From: Bacteroidales bacterium
GTDB lineage: Bacteria; Bacteroidota; Bacteroidia; Bacteroidales; JALTDM01
Assembly: GCA_027074135.1 (NCBI GenBank)
Contig: JALTDM010000273.1
Span: 1-6,138 of the forward strand
DNA: 6,138 nt
Direction of reading: 5' to 3'
A model generated the notes under the pieces. It saw nothing but the letters and a program-made list of their open reading frames with translations. It was not told the origin of the DNA and did not search any database. Shown here piece after piece: positions 1 to 6,135 of the stretch (within the stretch, counting starts at the first letter, position 1; every line of letters begins with the position of its first letter). The translations under genes and the position numbers were made by a program.

Positions 1-32
1 TAGTAGAACTATTGACCAATAATTTTGAGTAA

Positions 33-155
33 AAAACTGAAAAATGGTTAGATGAACTTTTTATAAAAGAAAAAAAGCCACCGGGGAAATACAACCAGGG
101 GGTTCTTTTTGATTTTTTAAATTTTCATACCTTAATTAAGGCATTTTTCCCCTGA
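33..155 (+). other. possible tail of a convergent reading frame, unidentified
   Basis: A plus-strand frame open from just after a TAA at 30-32 to a TGA at 153-155 reads like protein, with the stretches KTEKWLDELFIKEKK and GVLFDFLNFHTLIKAFF. The same frame before the TAA reads VELLTNNFE, so if this was a gene it is either broken there or two unrelated pieces. LTNNFE and the spacing KWxxELFxKxxK recall the C-terminal part of IS4-type transposases (LTNNF, then RWxxELFFKxxK), but the distance between the two is several residues too short and the rest does not fit. It overlaps the end of the minus-strand methyltransferase relic by 31 bases. It may be chance: the region is AT-rich and the window edge cuts off anything upstream. 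Confidence 0.2.
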
Positions 156-1083
156 AATTTATTTAGGACAGGAATGTCTGCAAAATATTTTTTTGAATCA
201 TAAAAGATATCTACAATATTAGACCTGCACTATTTGCCATTTTCACTACCTCTTTTTCATCAAATTTGAACGACCTGCCGATAAATATTTTTTCACCTTT
301 TTTGAATTTTATTTTAACACTTGGTTCAAATAGATTAACAATATGAGTGGCTTTTGAAATAAAAAACCACCTGTATTCTCCTGTTTTAGGCAAATATTCC
401 GTATAGTAATCAAACAAGTTTTTATCAAAATCAGCCTTAAGGTCACGATTTATTTTATCGAATAAGTAAAAATACCATTCTCGACAGGTATTGCGATATG
501 CATGATGCAAAAATTCCTCATCTTTTTTTAAGTCAAGACCCTTAAGCAAAAGATCTCAGGGGTTGGTGTATAAATAAATGAAATTCAAAAATTCTTGTTG
601 CTCCTTTTTATCTAAATTACCAAAACTATTACCGAGAAACAATAAAAATAAATTACCCTTTAAAGAAATATTCTTCAATGCTTCATAATAATCCGATTGT
701 TTAGGTAAAATCTCAATGTTAGGAAATAACTTTTTGAAATTCTGTAAAATATTATCTAAATACCGAATACTAATGTCTATAGGTATATATGTCGTAAGTT
801 TATTGGCTTTATCCAATGCAGTAAGAATTGGTTTTGCTTTACTACCTTCACCTGCACCAATATCTATTACAGTAATATTTTGTGGAATGTGATTAATTAT
901 TTGATTGATTTGACTGTTTATTATTTCGTTTTCACAGTATGCCGGATAATAGCTGGAATTACTCAGAAGTTTTTCGAAATATATACTACCTTCGTTGTCT
1001 TCATAATAAGCACTATCAGGTATATATTTTTGCTGAGAAGTAAGTCCTTAGAGTATTGATATTGCCAATTGTTTTACATACAT
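125..1083 (-). pseudogene. EgtD-family (Methyltransf_33) SAM-dependent methyltransferase, broken by two stops and a frameshift
   Basis: Intact relatives are cytoplasmic SAM-dependent methyltransferases; the best known, EgtD, trimethylates the alpha-amino group of histidine in ergothioneine synthesis. From the ATG at 1083-1081 the family landmarks appear in order: GLTSQQKYIP (13-22), YYEDNEGSIYFEKL (26-39), SYYP (44-47), SAM-binding loop VIDIGAGEGSK (72-82), YIPIDIS (99-105), FLGNSFGN (149-156), DLLLKGLDLKKD after codon 176, and INRDLKADFD. Three lesions interrupt it: TAA at 1048-1050 (codon 12), TGA at 556-558 where NPGD requires Gly (one step from GGA), and a missing base near 221-222. After the last, the shifted frame continues IVDIFYDSKKYFADIP to TGA at 125-127. 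Repaired length is about 319 residues, close to full EgtD. The histidine-contacting Glu equivalent is Gly269 while the following Ser271 is kept, so the ancestral substrate may not have been histidine. Family assignment is firm; the substrate is not. Confidence 0.88.
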
Positions 1084-1100
1084 CTACAGAAAGTAGGATT

Positions 1101-1138
1101 ATTTCCCCTCTCTACATCATAAAGCAAAGAGAGGAAAT
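1101..1138 (-). terminator. bulged hairpin just after the ferredoxin-fusion gene, likely terminator
   Basis: CCTCTCT (1107-1113) pairs with AGAGAGG (1128-1134), and after a two-C bulge ATTT (1101-1104) pairs with AAAT (1135-1138), around a 14-base loop. The structure begins 5 bases after the TAG of the 637-residue gene in the direction of transcription. There is no long T-run behind it, only AATCCTACTTT, so it is not a textbook intrinsic terminator. It could instead protect the 3' end of the mRNA. It also lies within 60 bases upstream of the start of the broken methyltransferase gene. Confidence 0.45.
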
Positions 1139-1143
1139 AAGTT

Positions 1144-3057
1144 CTAAAGTTTAAACATATCCAAAAAACCATCAATATCTTTTACTTGTACTATATCTTC
1201 TTCTAACAACACTTCAAAATATGATTTTAATTTCTTTATAAGCGGTTCACCACTAACATAATGAAAATTTACCCGTTCTAAGAATCGTTCTACCCTATCC
1301 ACTGGTTGTCTCATCATGTCGAACGATAACATAGCTGACTCCTCTCTATTTTCATTTACCCAAATTATAGCTTTTTCGAGTTCTGCCAATACAAGTTTTG
1401 CTGCTTCAGGATTTTTTCTTACAAATTCACCTTTAAACATAATTCCTGCATTCGGGAAACTACCAAAACCTGGATTATATTTATTCCAAACTTCATTAAA
1501 TGAAATTTCAGAATACTCAATTCCTTGATCTTCCAATATTTTAATAGCATAACTTGCTTCAGGTTCACGCAATATTACGGTATCATATCTGCTTGTAACA
1601 AAACCTTGGTATATTTCTTCCGGACGCCCGAAAGGTTCACCATATTTGAAAGTAAAGTCTTCGGGATTCAATCCGCTTGCTTTTATTAAATATTGGGTAA
1701 TTTTAGCAGGTGGGGCATCTGCAAATAGCGGAGTATGAATTTCGTGCCCTAACAAATCTTTAAATCCTTCTGCTTTGTAACCACGAGTAAGCAACACAAA
1801 ATTATCCCAAACGAATACTGCCGGGAATACCACATCATTATTCACGAGCTTTAGACTCGTAATTACTGCAGAAAAACTAATATCAGCTTTTTTGTTTACA
1901 ACCCAACTTAAATGCTTTTCTGTTTCTTCCCACACTTTAAGCTGTTTTATTCGGACATTTTTTCGTAACTCATCGGACTGCAGCAACCTCATTATTACAG
2001 GATAAGCCACCGGAGTTGCAGATTGAATGACAACTTCTGGCTTTTCCCCACCAAATTTATTTTCTTCACCTTCGGCAGCAGCAGTAGGTGTTTTGTAAAA
2101 ATACACCCAAACTTCATCCGATTCTACTTGCTCCATTTGCGCTTCAAACCCCATTTCCAAAAGCATATTTATTATTGGGTATGGTTGAAACCGCTGAATT
2201 AAAACAAAACCGTCACCTTCATCTAGGTCATAAGCCTTTTGCATAATAATATCAAAAGGATCAGTATCCATCATTCTCACATCCAGGATATCAAAATAAT
2301 CACGCTTTTCGGTCCAATCTTCTATATGAGGCTGTGCGGGATTAAAAATTGAAAGCCTGTATTCGTGTGATTTTGTTAAATTATATTTATAACCAAGTCC
2401 TTCTACCACTTTTATAATTACATCCGGAAGGTCGGCTGATATAATTATAATATTTTGTTGAGAACCTAATTTCGAAATTTTCCCCACCAATGTATCATAG
2501 GTATCTTCATTAAGAATGTAAATTTCCTTTGATTCAGCCCATGTGATCTCTTCACCGTATTTTTCTTCAATATTCATATCTTTTTCTTTGATACATTCTG
2601 GCATCGAATTTACAAGTTTTTCTTCAACACCAAGATAGTTATTTATAGTATGCAAAATTTCGCAGATTGATACTCCGGTTACTTTCGCAGCATCGTTAAA
2701 TGTAGCAAAACGTGCTAGAGTATTATACATTACAGGATTTTGTATTCTCTTAAATTTTGGAGATAACTTTAATAAAACATCTTTTAGTTCAGGATATTTA
2801 TCTAATATTTCTTTTATATTACTTTTACCTATGACAGGGGTTGCTTCTTTGTTATTGTTTTCTTTTACTTCAACAATGGCTTCAACGGGACATGCATCTG
2901 CTGCTTCTTGTGCCAAATCTTCTTCTTCTTTGTTTTCGGGTTGCTTTACAACAACAGCTTTATTGTTGCCGTTCATTTGGAAAATATCATTACTAATTCC
3001 AACACAAGCCATACAGCCGATACAATCATCAGTTATTGTAATTTTTTTTAGTTTCAT
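1144..3057 (-). CDS. cytoplasmic fusion: 4Fe-4S ferredoxin / DUF1858-like / two DUF2249-like / NMT1-SsuA-type substrate-binding domain
   Basis: This is a 637-residue protein of unknown function. Residues 1-65 form a single-cluster ferredoxin: C12, C15 and C18 (CIGCMAC) and C56 (ACPVEAI). Residues 78-145 resemble DUF1858 (ILDKYPELKDVL, then NPVMYNTLARFATFNDAAKV). Residues 253-322 look like DUF2249 (FDILDVR, GFVLIQRFQPYPIINMLLEMGF), and 175-240 look like a divergent copy of it (IIIISADLPDVIIKVVEGLGY). An Ala/Glu-rich linker (323-339) leads to 340-637, a two-lobed periplasmic-binding fold of the NMT1/SsuA/TauA type (VVIQSATPVAYPVIMRLL, GHEIHTPLFADAPPAKITQYLIKASGL, ILREPEASYAIKI, GIMFKGEFVRKNPEAAKLVL). 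There is no signal peptide or lipobox, so it should be cytoplasmic. The in-frame TTG at 3084 is rejected as start because it lies inside the -7 promoter box; the ATG at 3057 follows about 24 bases behind that box. A redox or small-ligand sensing role is inference only. Confidence 0.85.
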   Translation of the reverse strand: MKLKKITITDDCIGCMACVGISNDIFQMNGNNKAVVVKQPENKEEEDLAQEAADACPVEAIVEVKENNNKEATPVIGKSNIKEILDKYPELKDVLLKLSPKFKRIQNPVMYNTLARFATFNDAAKVTGVSICEILHTINNYLGVEEKLVNSMPECIKEKDMNIEEKYGEEITWAESKEIYILNEDTYDTLVGKISKLGSQQNIIIISADLPDVIIKVVEGLGYKYNLTKSHEYRLSIFNPAQPHIEDWTEKRDYFDILDVRMMDTDPFDIIMQKAYDLDEGDGFVLIQRFQPYPIINMLLEMGFEAQMEQVESDEVWVYFYKTPTAAAEGEENKFGGEKPEVVIQSATPVAYPVIMRLLQSDELRKNVRIKQLKVWEETEKHLSWVVNKKADISFSAVITSLKLVNNDVVFPAVFVWDNFVLLTRGYKAEGFKDLLGHEIHTPLFADAPPAKITQYLIKASGLNPEDFTFKYGEPFGRPEEIYQGFVTSRYDTVILREPEASYAIKILEDQGIEYSEISFNEVWNKYNPGFGSFPNAGIMFKGEFVRKNPEAAKLVLAELEKAIIWVNENREESAMLSFDMMRQPVDRVERFLERVNFHYVSGEPLIKKLKSYFEVLLEEDIVQVKDIDGFLDMFKL

Positions 3058-3081
3058 TTTATAAAAATTTAATTTCTCCCA

Positions 3082-3111
3082 CAAAGATATGAATGTTAAA
3101 AAAACTGTTAA
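3082..3111 (-). promoter_or_regulatory. Bacteroidota-type promoter of the ferredoxin-fusion gene
   Basis: On the minus strand TATCTTTG (3089-3082) matches the -7 consensus TAnnTTTG exactly. A TTA (3111-3109), one base off the -33 TTG, sits 19 bases upstream, within the usual spacing. Transcription would begin near 3075, giving a leader of about 18 bases before the ATG at 3057. This placement decides the start codon of the gene. Confidence 0.6.
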
Positions 3112-3177
3112 TACCTAAAAATTATGATTTTAAAACTTGTAACTTAAATTACCTAAATATAATTAGTCATATTTATA

Positions 3178-3672
3178 TTATCTAAGCAAATCCAATACTT
3201 CCATATTCTTCAAGTCTCTACCGTGAATTTCAAACCTGATTGCGGTAATACTTTTGTGAAAACCGTTTCGGCCTGCTGCACCGGGGTTAATGTAAAGGAG
3301 GTTGTTTTTATTGTCGTACTTCACTTTCAAAATGTGGGAATGCCCGCAAACAAAAATATCCGGATTGTATTTTTTTATCAGTTTACTTGCTTGCGGGCTA
3401 TATCTTGACGGTGTGCCGCCTATATGCATTAGCAGCACCGTTAAGTCTCCGGCATTAAAGATTTCTACCTCAGGCAAACGAATTCTTATATCTTGCCCGT
3501 CTATGTTTCCGTAAACAGCATGGACTTCACCTGCAATTTGTCCGAGTTTCTTTATTATTTCGTAATCACCGATGTCTCCTGCGTGCCAAATTTGATCGCA
3601 ACCATTGAGAAATTTTTCCACTTCATCCGGTAAAATGCCATGTGTGTCGGAAATAACACCAACTCTAATCAT
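3178..3672 (-). CDS. YfcE/MJ0936-family metallophosphoesterase
   Basis: A 164-residue calcineurin-like phosphodiesterase of the small YfcE/MJ0936/Vps29-like class, with the whole two-metal site visible: D9 and H11 (SDTHG), D33 (HAGDIGD), N56 (GNID), H83 (MHIGG), H111 and H113 (CGHSH). Characterised relatives hydrolyse phosphodiesters such as bis-p-nitrophenyl phosphate with Mn2+ or similar metals; the natural substrate is generally unknown. No signal peptide is present, so it should be cytoplasmic. The ATG at 3672 is chosen because it puts MIRVGVISDTHG at the N-terminus as usual in the family; a TTG three codons earlier is less likely. The ATG overlaps the TAG of the phosphohexomutase (ATGATTAG), indicating translational coupling as last gene of the mltG unit. 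The length is normal for the family. Confidence 0.92.
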   Translation of the reverse strand: MIRVGVISDTHGILPDEVEKFLNGCDQIWHAGDIGDYEIIKKLGQIAGEVHAVYGNIDGQDIRIRLPEVEIFNAGDLTVLLMHIGGTPSRYSPQASKLIKKYNPDIFVCGHSHILKVKYDNKNNLLYINPGAAGRNGFHKSITAIRFEIHGRDLKNMEVLDLLR

Positions 3673-5029
3673 AATGTGCAATAATGCTTTTTATTTCTTC
3701 TGTTTTTTCTTTGAGCAACTCCTCGGTTTTAGCTTCTACCAACAGGCGCAAATATGGTTCTGTATTTGAAGGTCTGATGTTGAACCACCAATCAGGATAT
3801 TCCAGCCTGTAACCGTCAAAGTCGTAAACTTTTTGCGGTTTTTCTTGTGCAGTAAAATGATTTACTACTGCTTCCATAGCTTCTTTTTTGTGCTCAATTT
3901 TGAAGTTTATTTCACCTGAATTGTGGTATTTAGATATTTCATTTATCAGTTCGCCAATGGTCATGCCTTGTTGCTTAAGTTCTTTAACTATTTGCAGGAT
4001 AATAAGTGAAGCCAGAATACCCGAATCGGAGTAATAAAAGTCTTTGAAATAATAGTGCCCTGCAAGTTCACCGCCCCAAAGTCCGTCTATTTCGCGAAGT
4101 TTGAGTGCTGCGTGTGCCCTTCCTACTTTCCAAATGTGCATTTCTATATTAGGCCAATGTTTGGTCAGATATTCACCAACAGACTTGGAAGTTCTTATGT
4201 CTTGCAGTACTTTAACGGTTTCATTACCATTGTTTTTCATAAAATAATGTCCCATTACGGCAATCATCAGGTCAGGAGAAATAAAGTTGCCTTTTTCATC
4301 TGTAAACATAACCCTGTCTGCATCGCCATCAAAAATAATCCCAATATCGGATTTGGTTTTGGTTACAAGTTCCGATAGCCACTTGACATTTTCTATTTTA
4401 AGCGGATTCGGGTCGTGATTGGGGAAAGTACCGTCGGGAGTCTCAAAAATATAATTGATTTGATTATTGTAATCTGCAAGCAGGTCTTGCAAAATCAAAT
4501 ATGCCATGCCGTTTGAACCATCAATGGAAATTGTCATATTTGACAAGTCGGGCAAATATCCTTTGAGGAATTCCACATATTCGTCACGCTTATCAAACTT
4601 GATAACCTTACCTTTGGTTTGAGCAGGTTTAATGTCGCGTGTTGTAGCCATTTCCAGCAATTTATTAAGACCTGTATTAAAGCCGACAGGCAAAGCGTTG
4701 GTACGGGAAATTTTCATTCCGTTGTATTCTTTGGGGTTGTGCGAAGCAGTTATTTGCACAGATGCATCAAAACCGTATTTGGCGGTTAGCCAATAGACCA
4801 TCGGAGTGGTTGACAAGCCGATTTCGTACACATCCGCACTCGCATCTGTTATGCCGGATGATAAGGCTTCAAAAATTTCTTCAGATGAACTTCTGACATC
4901 GCGTCCTACTAGGATTTTATTTGTGTTTAACAATTCTGGCAAAAAGAAACCTATTTTGTAAGCATCTTCTTTATTAAAGTCTTTGCCGTATATTCCTCTG
5001 ATGTCGTAAGAGTGAAAAGCGTTTTTCAT
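3665..5029 (-). CDS. phosphomannomutase/phosphoglucomutase (alpha-D-phosphohexomutase)
   Basis: A 454-residue cytoplasmic enzyme of the alpha-D-phosphohexomutase superfamily, interconverting hexose 6-phosphate and 1-phosphate (mannose and/or glucose) to feed nucleotide-sugar synthesis for glycans and envelope polysaccharides. All four active-site loops are present: phosphoserine loop TASHNP with catalytic Ser96, metal loop DGDADR (234-239), sugar-specificity loop GGELAGH (319-325) and phosphate-binding loop RPSNTEPYLR (419-428). The N-terminus YDIRGIYG (8-15) is typical of the PMM/PGM branch and argues against phosphoglucosamine mutase GlmM, whose serine loop is usually SASHNP. The ATG at 5029 lies 7 bases after the mltG stop with no Shine-Dalgarno, as is common in Bacteroidota. 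It shares an 8-base overlap with the downstream phosphoesterase. Whether mannose or glucose is preferred cannot be read from the sequence. Confidence 0.94.
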   Translation of the reverse strand: MKNAFHSYDIRGIYGKDFNKEDAYKIGFFLPELLNTNKILVGRDVRSSSEEIFEALSSGITDASADVYEIGLSTTPMVYWLTAKYGFDASVQITASHNPKEYNGMKISRTNALPVGFNTGLNKLLEMATTRDIKPAQTKGKVIKFDKRDEYVEFLKGYLPDLSNMTISIDGSNGMAYLILQDLLADYNNQINYIFETPDGTFPNHDPNPLKIENVKWLSELVTKTKSDIGIIFDGDADRVMFTDEKGNFISPDLMIAVMGHYFMKNNGNETVKVLQDIRTSKSVGEYLTKHWPNIEMHIWKVGRAHAALKLREIDGLWGGELAGHYYFKDFYYSDSGILASLIILQIVKELKQQGMTIGELINEISKYHNSGEINFKIEHKKEAMEAVVNHFTAQEKPQKVYDFDGYRLEYPDWWFNIRPSNTEPYLRLLVEAKTEELLKEKTEEIKSIIAHYD

Positions 5030-5036
5030 AACTGTT

Positions 5037-6074
5037 TTATTTATATATTTTTAACTGATTAAGTTTTCTTTGATATCGTTTTGCGTTCTGTAAATGTTCG
5101 CTCAAAGTTTTTGCAAAATTATGATACCCCGAAAAATCTTCTTTTGCACAAAAGTACAAATAATTATGCTTTTGGTAATTCAATACTGCATCTATGCTTG
5201 CAATATCGGGTATGCATATGGGACCGGGTGGTAATCCTTTATATTTGTAAGTGTTGTACGGAGAATCTGTTTCCAGCATTTTTTTAGTTACCCTTTTGGC
5301 ATTCCAGGCTTTATTGGCAAAAATTACCGTGGGATCAGCTTGCAGAGGAATGCCCTTATGGAGGCGGTTCATATAAACACCTGCAATTACAGGTTTTTCA
5401 TCGTCTTTGGTGGTTTCTTTGCAAACGATAGACGCAAGTGTGCTTACCTGTACTTGGGATAATCCTATTTTGCGGGCTTTGGCTTTACGGTTATTTGACG
5501 ACCAAAATTTATTGTATTCTTTTTTTATTCTTAAAATCAAATCTTTTGCAGAAATATTCCAATAAACTTGGTAGGTGTTGGGAATGAACATTGCAAAAAA
5601 TGTTTGTCTGTTGAAGCCTAATGATTTAATGAAATTGTTATCGGTTAGATATTTATAAACTTCATCTTCTGTCGGCTCAATATTTTTTGCCAGTCTTTTT
5701 GCAAGGGTACGGTAGTCTCGGATTCTTGCATTGAATGTTACATTTACGGGTGTTTGCCTGCCGGAACGCAGAAGGTTGATAAGGTTATTTATATTGATAG
5801 GTTTTGAAATTACATATTTCCCGGGTTTAATTTTGTTAGTGTAATTTTTCTTTTCGGCAAGCAGCAGGAAAAGTTTTTTGTTTTTAACCAATTTTTTTGC
5901 TTGCAACGTGTCAACAACGGTGTTTATGTCAGATCCTGTGGGAATGTAGATAGTTACTGGATAATTTACTTGTGAAACAGGTTTGAAAAATTGTTTGTAC
6001 ATGTAAAATGTACTAAAGATTACAATTAAAGCAATAACGATGAAAAATAAACCTAGAAAATATTTTAACTTCAT
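5037..6074 (-). CDS. mltG: endolytic murein transglycosylase MltG (YceG-like)
   Basis: A 345-residue inner-membrane enzyme that cuts nascent peptidoglycan strands, releasing them by a lytic transglycosylase reaction. Residues 5-26 form the N-terminal membrane segment, with the remainder outside the membrane. A LysM-like subdomain follows (about 39-105: YIPTGSDINTVVDTL, KPGKYVI), then the YceG catalytic domain with FIPNTYQVYW (163-172), LASIVCKET (213-221), PVIAGVYMNRL, PLQADPTVIF, DSPYNTYKYKGLPPGPI and FSGYHNFAKTLSEH. Glu220 aligns, by recall, with the catalytic Glu218 of E. coli MltG; the commonly Glu residue two positions earlier is Cys218 here. The ATG at 6074 is preferred over the TTG at 6092 because the latter would lie almost at the predicted transcription start, and the ATG places a short positive end before the membrane segment. 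It is first gene of the unit with the phosphohexomutase and phosphoesterase. Confidence 0.95.
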   Translation of the reverse strand: MKLKYFLGLFFIVIALIVIFSTFYMYKQFFKPVSQVNYPVTIYIPTGSDINTVVDTLQAKKLVKNKKLFLLLAEKKNYTNKIKPGKYVISKPININNLINLLRSGRQTPVNVTFNARIRDYRTLAKRLAKNIEPTEDEVYKYLTDNNFIKSLGFNRQTFFAMFIPNTYQVYWNISAKDLILRIKKEYNKFWSSNNRKAKARKIGLSQVQVSTLASIVCKETTKDDEKPVIAGVYMNRLHKGIPLQADPTVIFANKAWNAKRVTKKMLETDSPYNTYKYKGLPPGPICIPDIASIDAVLNYQKHNYLYFCAKEDFSGYHNFAKTLSEHLQNAKRYQRKLNQLKIYK

Positions 6075-6101
6075 TATTTTAAGGTTAGTCAAAAATTATT
6101 G

Positions 6102-6109
6102 CAAAAGTA
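6102..6109 (-). promoter_or_regulatory. Bacteroidota-type -7 box upstream of mltG
   Basis: TACTTTTG on the minus strand matches TAnnTTTG and is followed by CA, a frequent context in this phylum. It stands 27 bases before the mltG ATG, predicting a leader of about 20 bases. I do not find a good -33 TTG at 19-21 bases upstream, so the upstream element is weak. It would drive mltG, the phosphohexomutase and the phosphoesterase as one transcript. Confidence 0.5.
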
Positions 6110-6112
6110 CAC

Positions 6113-6135
6113 AAAAAAAGCAACCGTTTGGTGGC
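6113..6135 (-). terminator. intrinsic terminator of an unseen upstream minus-strand gene
   Basis: On the minus strand GCCACC (6135-6130), tetraloop AAAC and GGTTGC (6125-6120) form a six-pair stem with one mismatch, followed directly by seven T (6119-6113). This is a compact Rho-independent terminator. It would end a gene beyond the right edge and isolate the mltG promoter that begins four bases later. Confidence 0.5.

Noticed and set aside
72..118. GC-rich patch with T-runs on both sides as a bidirectional terminator
   Set aside because: The GCCACCGGGG and CCAGGGGG blocks do not pair with each other; only a 4-base AACC/GGTT stem forms, too weak to call.
556..558. In-frame TGA at a conserved Gly codon, suggesting UGA read as glycine (as in SR1/Gracilibacteria)
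   Set aside because: None of the four intact genes contains an in-frame TGA, their conserved glycines use GGN codons, and the same relic also carries a TAA and a frameshift that recoding would not explain.
556..558. Selenocysteine at the TGA
   Set aside because: The position is a structural Gly in the family, not Cys, and I see no convincing SECIS-like hairpin directly after it; the other lesions point to a pseudogene.
211..816. Two separate small genes on the minus strand (211-549 and 556-816)
   Set aside because: Both are in one frame, start only at TTG codons, and join across the TGA into one continuous EgtD-family domain; they are fragments of the pseudogene.
2831..3064. Ser/Thr/Ala-rich plus-strand open frame
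   Set aside because: It is antisense to the ferredoxin domain with its conserved cysteines, and its composition is what that gene gives in reverse. Other plus-strand frames at 1316-1528, 3223-3514, 4055-4378 and 5081-5287 fail in the same way.
6075..6092. Upstream TTG start for MltG
   Set aside because: It lies almost at the predicted transcription start from the TACTTTTG box, and the ATG at 6074 gives a normal N-terminus before the membrane segment.
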